Source: Streptomyces collinus Tu 365 (GTDB lineage Bacteria > Actinomycetota > Actinomycetes > Streptomycetales > Streptomycetaceae). From it: a DNA stretch of 64,000 bases. The stretch's first letter is position 1, and each line of letters opens with the position of its first letter. The stretch covers positions 124,001 through 188,000 of the forward strand of contig NC_021985.1 in the NCBI RefSeq assembly GCF_000444875.1, given 5' to 3'. Below the pieces are notes generated by a model, which saw nothing but the letters and a program-made list of their open reading frames with translations, had not been told where the DNA came from and made no database searches. Positions 17,914-27,439 of the stretch are shown in pieces. A program made the position numbers and the translations under genes.

Positions 17914-18360
17914 ATGCCGGACGAGACAGCACGACTGGTCGCCGACGTCTTCGAGGCGGCCGGCGCCCTGCGCCGCCTCGGCGAGCGGACCGCCGCCGCG
18001 GAGGGCCTCACCCAGGCCCGGTGGCAGGTCCTCAGCGTCGTCTCCGACGACCCGCTCACCGTCCCGCAGGCCGCGCGCCGCCTCGGCGTCAGCCGCCAGA
18101 ACGTCCAGCGCGTCGCCAACGACCTGACCTCCCTCGAACTCGCCGCCTACGAGCCCAACCCGGACCACCGCGGCTCCCCCCTGCTGACGCTCACCCCGCG
18201 CGGCAGGCAGGCGCTCGACCGCGTCACCGCCAGGGCCGAAGCCCTGCACCGCACCCTCTTCGCGGCCATCCCCGACGAGGAGATCCGCGCCACCAGGGCA
18301 TCGCTGCGCCGCCTGCTGAGCGAACTCGACCGCCAGGAGGGGGAGGTGGGCAGGCGCTAG
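17914..18360 (+). CDS. MarR-family transcriptional regulator
   Basis: 148 residues from ATG 17914 with a GAGG site upstream. The winged helix-turn-helix runs about residues 35-100 (LTVPQAARRLGVSRQNVQRVANDLTSL, wing NPDHRGSPLLTLTPRG), flanked by dimerisation helices. There is no obvious redox cysteine. Likely represses itself and the divergent hemerythrin gene until a phenolic or oxidant ligand binds. Confidence 0.9.
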   Translation: MPDETARLVADVFEAAGALRRLGERTAAAEGLTQARWQVLSVVSDDPLTVPQAARRLGVSRQNVQRVANDLTSLELAAYEPNPDHRGSPLLTLTPRGRQALDRVTARAEALHRTLFAAIPDEEIRATRASLRRLLSELDRQEGEVGRR

Positions 18361-18815
18361 AGCGGCCCCCCGCCCGAGCCCGCAGGCGACCCGCAGGGCC
18401 GCCCCCTCCCCCGCCGGAGGGCGCCACCACTTCTCACCTCCCGGGACGCCCGGGTGCGAGCCGGGCCGTATGTCGCGACCGCGGCGGCCGCGGCAGCCGC
18501 GCCCGGACTCGTCTTGGTGACGGGTCGTCACTTCGCAATGCGCCAACACCCTGCCGGGCCCGGGCGGCGGGTCACCAGCCCGGCCGTCTTCGCAACGACG
18601 TCCCGTCAGCCCTACGGTCTGACGGACCTGGTGCAGCGGGATGCAAGGGGCGTCGGGGCGCGGGGGTTGGGCCCTGCCGCGGGGTCGGGGGTGCGGGGGC
18701 TGGACCGTGTCGTGCGGTCGGGGCGGCGCTGTGCGGGCCGTGCTGTGCGGGCCGGACGGCGCGGGCCCTGCCCCGGGGGATCGGTGGTGCTCATCGCGTA
18801 CCCGGAGGCATCACC
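18361..18815. other. No gene seen
   Basis: GC-rich, low-complexity in the second half (runs of GGGCGGGG type). No frame has a credible start with conserved-looking sequence. Confidence 0.5.
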
Positions 18816-19009
<194 letters not shown>

Positions 19010-19016
19010 CTCAGGG

Positions 19017-19364
19017 GTGGGTGCTATTCGCCTTGCCGTGCCGGCACCGGTCGCCGATTCTGGGCCGGTGCCAGGACAGCGGAAGAGGAAGCGGCGGCAG
19101 GAGGCCGCGAGACGGCAGCTCGCGGCTCGTGACGCGGTGGGCGCGGGGCGGTGGGACGTGGTCTTCGAGACCCGGGACGAGGCGGAGTGGCAGGCGTATA
19201 TGCGCCGTCTGCGGGCCGGGGAGATGCGGGATGCCCTACCGGGCGATGAATCGGTGCTCCGGATCGACGTGCTGTGCGGCCGTCTGGTGCAGCCGACCAC
19301 TTATCGGCTGAGTGCGTTCGTGGCGGACCCTGCGGGCGGCCGCGATGCCGGGGACAGCGAGTGA
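19017..19364 (+). CDS. Small hypothetical protein between tRNA-like repeats
   Basis: 115 residues, or 98 if the in-frame GTG at 19068 is used; neither has a good ribosome site. A basic stretch (RKRKRRQEAARRQLAARD) precedes an acidic-aromatic core WDVVFETRDEAEWQAYMRRLRAG. I do not recognise a family. Its position between two direct repeats suggests it came with a duplicated unit. Coding status moderate. Confidence 0.45.
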   Translation: MGAIRLAVPAPVADSGPVPGQRKRKRRQEAARRQLAARDAVGAGRWDVVFETRDEAEWQAYMRRLRAGEMRDALPGDESVLRIDVLCGRLVQPTTYRLSAFVADPAGGRDAGDSE

Positions 19365-19412
19365 TCATCAGCGGGTCCGCGGTCTCCTGCACGATCGGCG
19401 CTGCGGAGATCG

Positions 19413-19606
<194 letters not shown>

Positions 19607-20066
19607 TTCTGCGGTCACTGATCTCGCGGTCGTGCTGAACGGGAGGCTGTGGCGGTCGTGGACCAGGCCCCAGGCCTGACCTCCTCGAGCGCCACGGCCC
19701 TGACAGGCTGCGGCCACGGCGGAGAGTTCGTCGTCGAACCGGCGGATGTGCGTGGATGTGGAGGCCCGCCTCCACGGGTCAGAAGCGGGCCGCTGGCGGC
19801 AGTTCTGCCCAGCTGCAACGAAGGAAACAGCAGGGCGTTAGCCCCGTCCGCGGTTAACCAGGCCGCGACACCGCCAGACGTCGGCGTGGAGGGGGTTGCC
19901 CTCGGGTGTGTCGGGGTGCGCTCCGTGCCCCGCCGTTCGGCCGGCAGCCCAGCGGGAGGGCGCCGGTTCCCACGACGGCTGCCTCTGCGGTCGCGCAGGC
20001 GTGTCCGGCAAAGACACGCCTGCGCCGCTACGGCGACAACGTCGGCTGGGCGGAAGACAGGCCCGG
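19607..20066. other. No confident gene; possible coding remnant and a hairpin
   Basis: On the minus strand around 19640-19740 one frame reads like a protein fragment (FDDELSAVAAACQ, WGLVHDRHSLPFSTTA) without start or continuation. GTGGAGG-CCCG-CCTCCAC (19758-19775) is a perfect short hairpin. GC drops towards 20066. Confidence 0.35.
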
Positions 20067-20678
20067 TTACTCAATTCTGGATCTTGAGTGGGGGCCGAGC
20101 CGGATCTCGGTGGTGCACCCCAGATCCTGGTGATACTTGGTGGATCCTTGCCGGTACCAAAAGCGGCATCCGGTGAGGTTCTCATGTACGCGGCCGGTGA
20201 CCCGGACACGAGCCGAGTAGTAGAAGTCCGACTCCGTCTTCGATTTCACCTCGATCGGCTGCCCGGCATAGTCGTGGAGCTTCGCCAGGTCGGGCATACC
20301 GTGTTTCCCGCCTGTGGAAATGATCAGTGCATGCCCCTCGGTGTCCTTTGCGCTGACCGCACGGTATTCGACGACCTTCAACCCTTTCGGCACGTGGGTG
20401 ATCTTCGCGTCGAGCAGCATCAGCGGCTTCTTGCTGGTGTTGGACACCGGTGGGAGGGCCACCCAGTACTCGCTGCCGATCTGAGCATGATCATTGAAGA
20501 CGAACATGCCCGACTGCAGGTTGCCGTCCAGGGCATGGCCTTCGGCATCGACACCGACATGCCGGATGCCCGGGGCGAAGAGGACCCACAGGGCGGTGAG
20601 TGTGGCCACCGCGGCAGCGACCGCCAGCGGCAGCCGCTTCCTACTTGGAGTAGAGGACGCCCTCATGGTGACTGCCAT
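20067..20678 (-). CDS. Membrane-anchored extracytoplasmic protein of unknown function
   Basis: 203 residues (ATG 20678, or 199 from ATG 20666, which overlaps the upstream stop). After a basic N-terminus one hydrophobic helix (about 18-36, LPLAVAAAVATLTALWVLF) anchors or exports it. The rest is a beta-rich domain with YWVALPPVSNTSKKPLMLLDAKITH, two cysteines (GCRFWY, GCTTE) near the end that could form a disulfide, and no family I recognise. The start overlaps the larger secreted-protein gene, so they form one unit. Composition is clearly less GC-rich than the flanks. Confidence 0.7.
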   Translation of the reverse strand: MAVTMRASSTPSRKRLPLAVAAAVATLTALWVLFAPGIRHVGVDAEGHALDGNLQSGMFVFNDHAQIGSEYWVALPPVSNTSKKPLMLLDAKITHVPKGLKVVEYRAVSAKDTEGHALIISTGGKHGMPDLAKLHDYAGQPIEVKSKTESDFYYSARVRVTGRVHENLTGCRFWYRQGSTKYHQDLGCTTEIRLGPHSRSRIE

Positions 20679-22890
20679 ACCTGCCGTTCTTACCCCATAT
20701 GTAGTGCTTACCAGACTTGTTCAAGGCCACGATGCGCTGTGTGTGATTGGAGTCGTAACCGGTCTTGTCACCGAGTGACACACCGAAGACGCTGACCGCA
20801 CCGCCGAACTTGACACTGCTGCCATGGGTCAGCCCGGCCCCGTTGCCAGGCTCTATGTACGACCGGTAACTCTTGGGAGAGCGGTTGTAGTTGGAGGTGC
20901 CGTCCTTGGAGGAGACGTCCTTGCCGACCTTGCCTACCGCGCCGCCGGAAGGGACGTTGTATCGGGCTGCTTCGATCGTGTAATGGGTCTCGCGAACGAT
21001 GCCGTTGCAGATGTACTGGTGCTTCCACTTGGTGTACTTGATCGGCACCTTGTACTGGTGGGCGTAGTGCGGTCCCTTGCTGTAGAAGCCCACCGATACA
21101 CCGGTGCTGCCCGACAGTTCCTTCGACCCGCTGATGGTCCAGTGGCTTCCGGCCTTGTAGGCGATCTCGAAGCTGCTGCTCATGGAGTCCGAGTATTCGA
21201 AGGTGGCCTTGGTGTCCCAGCCGGCGTGCGCCTCGCCGACCACCGTGTATTTGGTGCTGTCGCTGACGTGGAACTTCCACCAGTCACAGGTGAGGTGGTC
21301 GATTTCGGGCTTGACCACGTCGTCGCTGACGTCCTTGCCGTCCACGAGGTAGGGGTTGTAGTCGGCGGCCAGGGTGCTGTGATCGCTCTGCCACAGCGGA
21401 GTGTCCGCGTCAACGAGCTGCGGGTCGGCCTCGACGCGGGCGGCGTAGGTTTGTGCGTCGGTGGCGGCGGCGAAGCTGTCCGGCGTGGACTCGGTGACGG
21501 TGTCGGGCACGAGCTTGACGGTGTGGTCGTCGTCCGCTGCGGCGGCGACCGCGCCCTGGGACGCGGAGCCGGTCACGGCGGTGAGCGCGTCCAGACCGAG
21601 CATGGACACGCCGGCGCTCGTGGAGCCGGAGGCGACGGCCTGGATGTTCAGGACTCCGCCATTGTCGTCCCTGGCCTTCTGCACCTCGGCCGGCAGCGTC
21701 TCGGGCAGGGTCAGCGACCAGGTGCCGTCACTGGCGGTGGTGGTGGTACCCAGGGCGGCCTCGTTCACCTGGCCAGTAGCGTCCTGGCCGACGTCGCTGG
21801 CGAGGATGGTGACCGGCAGGCCCGGCGCGGGCTGACCGTTGCCCAGGGTGAACTTGCCGGTGACCACCCTGGAGGGGGCCGGTGCCGGGTCGTCGCTGGA
21901 GTCGGATGCCGCCTCGACGCCGGAGTCGTCAGCCGGGCTGCCGAAGTACGGAGCGACGTTGGGGTCAGGGTCCGCCAGGCACGGCCCGGCGTCCGCCATG
22001 ACCTCGCCGACGATGCCCGAGCGGACGTCGTCGTCCGCGGTGGTCAGCGGGCCGGTGGTGTAGGAGCGGACCTGGCCGGTGGTGTCGGGGTCGCTGGTGA
22101 CCGACTGCGTGCTCAGGGCGTTCGGGCCGGGTGCCCACGCCTGGGCCGCGTCGATGCCGGTGGCGACGGTGGTGGGTGTTTCCAGCCGGATGCCCGGAGG
22201 GGTGCTCCCGATGCCGGGAGGCAGGTTGCTGATGGTGCTCTGCTGGACCTTGCCGTCCGTGAGCCACTGAACAGCCGAGTTGACCATCCAGGCGTCGTCG
22301 GCGGCGGCGAGCGAGGTGGTGACGGACGTCTTCAGGTTGTCCATGATCTTGGTGATCGTGCCGTCGCCGGTGGCCGGGTTGGACTGGCTGTAGACGTCCG
22401 TGGTGCCGTCGGAGCCGATCACCAGGATGCGGGTGCCGTTGGTCAGGATCCACTTGGCCGAGGACCAGTTGAGGCTGTAGGTCTTGACCGGGGTAAGCAG
22501 CGAACCGCCAGTCGCGGTGCCGTCCTTGTAGGTCTTGACCTGGCCGCCGGTGGTGGCCTCGTAGAGGATGCCGTTGCCGCCGCCGGTGAACACCTTGCTC
22601 GTCGCGGGCAAGGTGGCCGTGTACTGCGTGTCCAGCAGGTCGGTGTCCGCGCTCTTCGGGCCCCACTCCATGTACTTGTGCAGGACCCGCTTGCCGGCGA
22701 CGGTGCTGCTGCCGGCGGGTTCGAAGACGTAGGTGGGCACCGAGAAGGTGGTGCAGGTGGCGTCGGCCGCGAAAGCCGCGTGGCCGGAGGTCAGGGTCTG
22801 CGGGGCAGTTGCCAGGCCGGCGGCGAGCACGATCGTGCTCAGCACCTGAACGGCCACGGTGGTACCGCGCCGTTGTGCGACTGAAGACAT
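20641..22890 (-). CDS. Large secreted protein of unknown function
   Basis: 749 residues from ATG 22890, with GGGGGGAA upstream. The signal peptide ends near AFA-AD (about residue 42). The first third may be a propeller-like region (GGGNGILYEATTGGQ, TRILVIGSDGTTDVY); the middle has an Ig/carboxypeptidase-regulatory-like segment (GKFTLGNGQPAPGLPVTIL... TASDGTWSLTLP); the C-terminal ~200 residues are Tyr/Lys/His-rich with KWKHQYICNGIVRETHYTIEAARYNV. Two cysteines flank that part. I do not recognise the whole. The next gene overlaps it. Upstream, 22891-23194 is AT-rich and holds no gene, only likely promoter sequence. Confidence 0.75.
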   Translation of the reverse strand: MSSVAQRRGTTVAVQVLSTIVLAAGLATAPQTLTSGHAAFAADATCTTFSVPTYVFEPAGSSTVAGKRVLHKYMEWGPKSADTDLLDTQYTATLPATSKVFTGGGNGILYEATTGGQVKTYKDGTATGGSLLTPVKTYSLNWSSAKWILTNGTRILVIGSDGTTDVYSQSNPATGDGTITKIMDNLKTSVTTSLAAADDAWMVNSAVQWLTDGKVQQSTISNLPPGIGSTPPGIRLETPTTVATGIDAAQAWAPGPNALSTQSVTSDPDTTGQVRSYTTGPLTTADDDVRSGIVGEVMADAGPCLADPDPNVAPYFGSPADDSGVEAASDSSDDPAPAPSRVVTGKFTLGNGQPAPGLPVTILASDVGQDATGQVNEAALGTTTTASDGTWSLTLPETLPAEVQKARDDNGGVLNIQAVASGSTSAGVSMLGLDALTAVTGSASQGAVAAAADDDHTVKLVPDTVTESTPDSFAAATDAQTYAARVEADPQLVDADTPLWQSDHSTLAADYNPYLVDGKDVSDDVVKPEIDHLTCDWWKFHVSDSTKYTVVGEAHAGWDTKATFEYSDSMSSSFEIAYKAGSHWTISGSKELSGSTGVSVGFYSKGPHYAHQYKVPIKYTKWKHQYICNGIVRETHYTIEAARYNVPSGGAVGKVGKDVSSKDGTSNYNRSPKSYRSYIEPGNGAGLTHGSSVKFGGAVSVFGVSLGDKTGYDSNHTQRIVALNKSGKHYIWGKNGRYGSHHEGVLYSK

Positions 22891-23194
22891 TGGTTCCCCC
22901 CAATGTGCAGGCGAGCTGTGGTCATTGCTCGCGTCGCCGCATATCGAACCACGACAGAAACACCAGCTCACCGGCACAATCGGATCATTCAATTCCGATT
23001 CCGCTCACAGCATGTCCGCATTTGAAGCCTGTGCGTCCGATATGAGGACACTGCTTGCTGAGCCTCCCCTGAGCTTCAGCCAAGGCGGCTTTACTTGATC
23101 CATACACGACAAGAAGGTTCCGTTGACCCTTTAGTTACCAGTCAGTAGCCACTCGCTTCGGCCCATGAGACGCTCATCCGGACACCCTCACGGC

Positions 23195-23583
23195 CCCTTC
23201 GCCACAGCCGGTGGATCGCGGGGCGCAGCGAGGACGGGCAAGGCCGCGTGCCGGTCAGGGGGCGGGTCCGTGGGCCGACGCCCGCCTCGCCCAGGGCGGT
23301 GTCACCCGCCGGAAGAGCCCGGCCGGCGAGCCTGTCTCCACGGCCGGGGCGCCCCCGCGTCGGCGGGCCAGGTGCGGGCGGCTCCGGTGTACACGCCCGC
23401 GCAGCTGCGCGGCGGCGGCTACGCGGCGCGGTGACAGCGGAGGTGAGCCGCGCCGCCGTGGGCGGGCGGGGCGGCCCAGGTGCTCCTGTACACCGATCTC
23501 GCCAATCCCAGAGCAACGCCCTGTACCAACGGACCGGTTACCGCATGGTGACGGACTTCGCGGTGTGGGGGTCCGGGGGCTGA
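23195..23583 (+). pseudogene. Degenerate GNAT acetyltransferase
   Basis: Pieces of one GNAT domain lie in different frames: ADARLAQGGVT and EPVS, then GQVRAAPVYTPAQLRGGGYA, VTAEVSRAA, AAQVLLYTDLANP, and finally NALYQRTGYRMVTDFAVW before the stop at 23583. At least two frameshifts separate the acetyl-CoA-binding loop from the C-terminus, so no functional enzyme can be made. Confidence 0.75.
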
Positions 23584-23593
23584 GCCGCTGGGT

Positions 23594-24805
23594 TCAGCCG
23601 GCGGTGTGTGAGGCGAGGTGGGCGAGCAGGGGGGCGGTGCCGTCCTCGGCGGCGAGGGCGTGGGCGAGTTCGGCCGCGCGGCGGTGGTGGGACGGTTCGG
23701 ACACGCAGGCCGTGATCGCGTCGCCGAGGGCTTCGGCGGTGAGGTCGGGGAACGGGATCGTGCGCGGGGCGACTCCCAGTTTGTACAGGCGGGCCGCCCA
23801 GAACGGCTGGTCGGCCATGACGGGGACCGGTACGGCGGGTACGCCGGCCCGTAGTCCGGCCGCGGTGGTGCCCGCCCCGGCGTGGTGGACGACGGCGGCG
23901 GTGCGCGGGAACAGCCAGTCGTGCGGGACGTCGCCGACGGCCAGGACGTCGGTGCCGTGGCCGCTCACCCCGGCCCAGCCCGCCTGCACCACCGCGCGCA
24001 CGCCGGCCCGTTTCACCGCGGCGGACACCAGTTCGCCGAGCCGTTCTCCCTGGCCCACGGCCATGCTGCCGAATCCGAGGAACACCGGGGGCGGGCCGGC
24101 CTGGAGGAAGTCGGCCAGTTCGGCCGGCGGGTGCCAGCCGTCCGGTCGCGCGGGCCACCAGTAGCCCGCCACGTGGGCCCAGGACGGCCAGTCCTCGGGG
24201 CGCGGCACCACCAGCGGGCTGTAGCCGTGGAAGACGGGGCGGACGTCCGCCGGGGCCGGGGGCCCGGCCGGGAGGCCGAGGCGGGTGCGCAGTGCGGTGA
24301 CGGCGCCCACGAAGACGCCTTCCGCGCGTTTGAGCACGTCGCGGCCGGCGGCGAGGTTGCCCTCGGCGCCCAGGTCGTCGGTGCTGTGGGCGTTGGGCAG
24401 CGGGAACCGTGCGGTGGCGAGGGCCGGGACGAGGTAGGTGCCGATGACGGGGACGCCGAAGGCTTCGCCGGCGGTGCGGCTGAGCGGTGCCGGACCCTGG
24501 GCTGTGAGCAGCAGGTCGGCTCCGCCGGCGACGGCCTGGGCCACTCCGTCGGCGAGCCCGTCGGCGTATGCCCGCGTCAGTGCGCGGGTCTCCTCCCGCG
24601 ATGTGGCCCGGGCCCAGTCCCGGATGAGCTGTTGCGGGTCTCCCGGCATCGGCCGGTGGTGCAGGCCGCAGCCGGCGACGAGTGCCTCGAAGGAGGGGTG
24701 GGCCGCGACGGTGACCTGGTGGCCCGCGTCCCGCAGGCGCCGCCCCAGGCCCGTGTAGGGCGCGACGTCTCCCCGGGAGCCGGCGGTGATGATCAGAATC
24801 CGCAT
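23594..24805 (-). CDS. GT1-family glycosyltransferase (macrolide/small-molecule type)
   Basis: 403 residues. The N-terminal acceptor domain opens MRILIITAGSRGDVAPY, as in GT28-like/UGT enzymes. The C-terminal donor domain has VFLGFGSMA, VGDVPHDWLFPRTAAVVHHAGAGTTAAGLRAGVPAVPVP and ADQPFWAARLYKLGV, the nucleotide-sugar signature. Last gene of an apparent operon after an MFS exporter and mca (57-base gap to mca). Glucosylation of a toxic aglycone fits that context. No natural-product pathway is adjacent. Confidence 0.88.
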   Translation of the reverse strand: MRILIITAGSRGDVAPYTGLGRRLRDAGHQVTVAAHPSFEALVAGCGLHHRPMPGDPQQLIRDWARATSREETRALTRAYADGLADGVAQAVAGGADLLLTAQGPAPLSRTAGEAFGVPVIGTYLVPALATARFPLPNAHSTDDLGAEGNLAAGRDVLKRAEGVFVGAVTALRTRLGLPAGPPAPADVRPVFHGYSPLVVPRPEDWPSWAHVAGYWWPARPDGWHPPAELADFLQAGPPPVFLGFGSMAVGQGERLGELVSAAVKRAGVRAVVQAGWAGVSGHGTDVLAVGDVPHDWLFPRTAAVVHHAGAGTTAAGLRAGVPAVPVPVMADQPFWAARLYKLGVAPRTIPFPDLTAEALGDAITACVSEPSHHRRAAELAHALAAEDGTAPLLAHLASHTAG

Positions 24806-24862
24806 GGGGCGATTGTCCTCGCCCGCCGGGCACCGTCGCCTCCCCGCCTGTGTCCGCCGGGC

Positions 24863-25756
24863 TCAGGCCTTACGGGTCTTACGGGTGATGCCCGTGAACA
24901 GGTCGTCCTCCGGCAGGTCGGTGTCGACGAGGCTGCGTGCGAGGTGGTAGTCCTCGGTGGGCCAGGCCCGCTGCTCGATCTCCAGCGGGCAGGACCGCTC
25001 GGGGCCGTCGGGGTCGACCTGGGTCTCGTGGGCGAGCAGCGCGCGCAGCCGGGTCGGGAACCACGCGGCGCACTCCACCCGTGTGGTGATCTCCCACTTC
25101 TCCTCCACCCCCTGGAGTTCCTTGAGCACCTCGCCGTGCGGCGAGTGGAGACCGGCGGCCGTCATGGCGTCGTAGAGGGCCTGGAAGTAGGCCTTGCTGA
25201 AGGCGCGGGTGTAGTAGAGCTTCAGCGGCTGCCAGGGCGCGCCGGTGCCCGGGTGGCGGCCGGGGTCGCCGGCCGTGTCGAACGCCTCGACGCAGACCTG
25301 GTGGGTCTTGATGTGGTCGGGGTGCGGGTAGCCGCCGTTCTCGTCGTAGGTGACGACGACGTGCGGGCGGAAGGCGCGCATGGCGGCGACCAGCGGGCGG
25401 GCGGCGCGGTGGAGCGGCTGCACGGCGAAGCAGTCCTCGGGCAGCGGCTCGCCGTCGCGGGGCAGTCCGGAGTCGGTGAAGCCGAGGAACTCCTGGCGCA
25501 CGCCCAGGATCTTGCGGGCCCGTTCCATCTCCAGGCGGCGCAGCCGGGGCAGGTCGGCCCGCACCTCGGGGCGGTCCATGGCCGGGTTCAGGACGTCGCC
25601 GCGCTCGCCGCCGGTCATGGTGGCGACCAGGACGTCCGCGCCTTCGGCCCGGTAGCGGGCGAGGGTGGCCGCGCCCTTGCTCGACTCGTCGTCCGGGTGG
25701 GCGTGCACGGCCATCAGGCGCAGTCCGGTGCGCGGGAGTGAGGTGGGTTTGGTCAT
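24863..25756 (-). CDS. mca: Mycothiol S-conjugate amidase
   Basis: 297 residues from ATG 25756 with AGGAG upstream. The zinc-binding motif AHPDDE is in LMAVHAHPDDESSKGAATLARY, and the second ligand site is YPHPDHIKTH. TMTGGERGDVLNP, TYDENGGYPHPDH and the ending LARSLVDTDLPEDDLFTGI follow mycobacterial Mca closely, clearly better than MshB. Mca cleaves mycothiol S-conjugates to a mercapturic acid for export and GlcN-inositol for reuse. The preceding MFS gene is a natural exporter partner. Actinomycetes normally carry a housekeeping mca elsewhere, so this is probably a second copy. Confidence 0.9.
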   Translation of the reverse strand: MTKPTSLPRTGLRLMAVHAHPDDESSKGAATLARYRAEGADVLVATMTGGERGDVLNPAMDRPEVRADLPRLRRLEMERARKILGVRQEFLGFTDSGLPRDGEPLPEDCFAVQPLHRAARPLVAAMRAFRPHVVVTYDENGGYPHPDHIKTHQVCVEAFDTAGDPGRHPGTGAPWQPLKLYYTRAFSKAYFQALYDAMTAAGLHSPHGEVLKELQGVEEKWEITTRVECAAWFPTRLRALLAHETQVDPDGPERSCPLEIEQRAWPTEDYHLARSLVDTDLPEDDLFTGITRKTRKA

Positions 25757-25854
25757 GGGAGTTCTCCTGGACGGCTGGTCGGTGGGGGGTGGAGAGGAGG
25801 GACAAGGGGGTGGTGGCGGGGCCGTGGGCGGTCCCCTTGCCGGGGGGCGGGGGG

Positions 25855-27295
25855 TCAGTCCTTGCCGGGGGCGCGGCGGGGGTAGCGGGCCGCGGGCAGG
25901 AGGGTGAGCGCGCCGAGGGCCAGGGCCCAGCGGAAGGTGTGGGCGTAGGCGCTCTCGGCGGTGGCGCCGTGTGCCGCGGTGCCGGCGAGGGCGCTGTGCA
26001 GGAGGGCGGCGAGCAGGGCGGTGCCCACGGATCCTCCGACGCGGTTGAGGACGGTGCGGGCGCTGGTGGCGGCCGGTGCCCGGCTGCGGTCGACGCAGGT
26101 GTAGGTCGCGGCCACGTTGGGGGGGCAGGACGGCCCCGAGTCCGACGCCCCGCACGAACAGGGCTGCCGCGGGCAGGAGTTCGCCGGGTGTGCCGCCGTC
26201 CAGGGCGAAGAGGAGGGTGCCGAGGACGGTGAGCGTGATGCCCGCGAGGACGACGGTGCGCGGCCCGTGTCGGTCGGTGAGCCGGCCGGCGAGCGGGGTG
26301 ATCAGGGCGCTGCCGAGCGCCTGGGGGGCGAGCATCAGGCCGGCCTGGAGCGCGCTCGCTCCCTTGACCTGCATGAAGTACAGCGGCAGCAGCAGCATCG
26401 ACGAGTACAGGGCGGCGCCGAGCAGGAAGGTGTTGATGGCGGCCAGGGTGAACCCGCGGCCCGCGAAGAGCCTGAGGTCGAGCAGTGGGGTACGGCGGGT
26501 GCGCAGCGCGTGCGCGGCGTACCCGGCCAGGAGGACGGCGCCGGCGGTGAGGGTCACGCCCTGGGCGGGGCCGGGGCCGGGGTCCTGCCCGTACTGGGCC
26601 AGGCCGTAGACGAGGGCGGCGAGTCCGGTGGGCAGCAGGGCCAGGCCGATGCCGTCGGGGCGTGCGGAGGTGTCGCGTGTGCCGGTGTCGCAGGGGACGA
26701 TGCGGGCCGCGAGGGCCAGTGCGATGAGTGCGAGGGGGACGTTGACGAGGAACAGCCAGCGCCAGCCCGCCCCTTGCAGGAGGGCGCCGCCGAGGACGGG
26801 GCCGAGGATCGGTGCGAGGGAGACCGGCACGGTGATGATGCCGACCAGCCGTCCGATGCGCTGCGGGCCCGCGTGCCGGGCGGCCAGGGACTGGCCGACG
26901 GGCTGCATCAGGCCGCCGCCGACGCCCTGCAGCAGCCTGAAGGCGATGAGCGAGGTGCCGGACCAGGCCAGGCCGCTGAGCGCGGAGGCGGTGAGGAACA
27001 GGGCGACGGAGGCGAGCCAGACGCGTTTGCCGCCGTACCTCGTCTGCAGCCAGCCCGAGAGCGGGGCGACGAAGGCGACGGCGAGCAGGTATCCGGCGCT
27101 GACCCACTGCACGGTGGCCAGGGAGGTGCCCAGGCCGTCGGCCATCGGGCCGAGGCCGACGGTGACGATCGTCGCGTCGAGCTGGGCGAGCACGGCGCCC
27201 AGGACCAGCACCGAGCCGAGCCGGACCAGGGCCGCGTCCAGGCGCTCCGGCGATAAGCGGGGTGCGGGGTCGCGGCGGGCGAGCGCGGGGTCCAA
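25855..27295 (-). pseudogene. DHA2-type MFS drug exporter, frameshifted
   Basis: The TTG start at 27295 is supported by AGGAGG five bases upstream. The first ~390 residues have many hydrophobic helices and the DHA2 marks LDATIVTVGLGPMA, WVSAGYLLAVAF and GWRWLFLVNVPLA. At a run of seven C (26117-26123, minus) the frame is lost; removing one C restores LPPNVAATYTCVDRSRAP and continues to GVGGSVGTALL and the stop at 25855. Either a real inactivating or phase-variable slip or a sequencing error. First gene of the cassette with mca and the glycosyltransferase, divergent from TetR. Confidence 0.75.
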
Positions 27296-27370
27296 GGGGC
27301 CTCCTGTGCGGGGGTGTTGTCGTGAACGGACGGCCGGCCGGAGGGACGGACGGCCGAACCGGGAATGAAT

Positions 27371-27385
27371 TTAGGTCGGACCAAA
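27371..27385. promoter_or_regulatory. Candidate TetR operator
   Basis: Imperfect palindrome TTAGGTCGGACCAAA centred on GGTC-G-GACC, in an AT-rich patch between the divergent MFS and TetR starts. Confidence 0.6.
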
Positions 27386-27439
27386 TCTTTAGTCAACCCA
27401 ATATTTATGATGACTCCATCGGGTGGGTAGGATGGGGGC

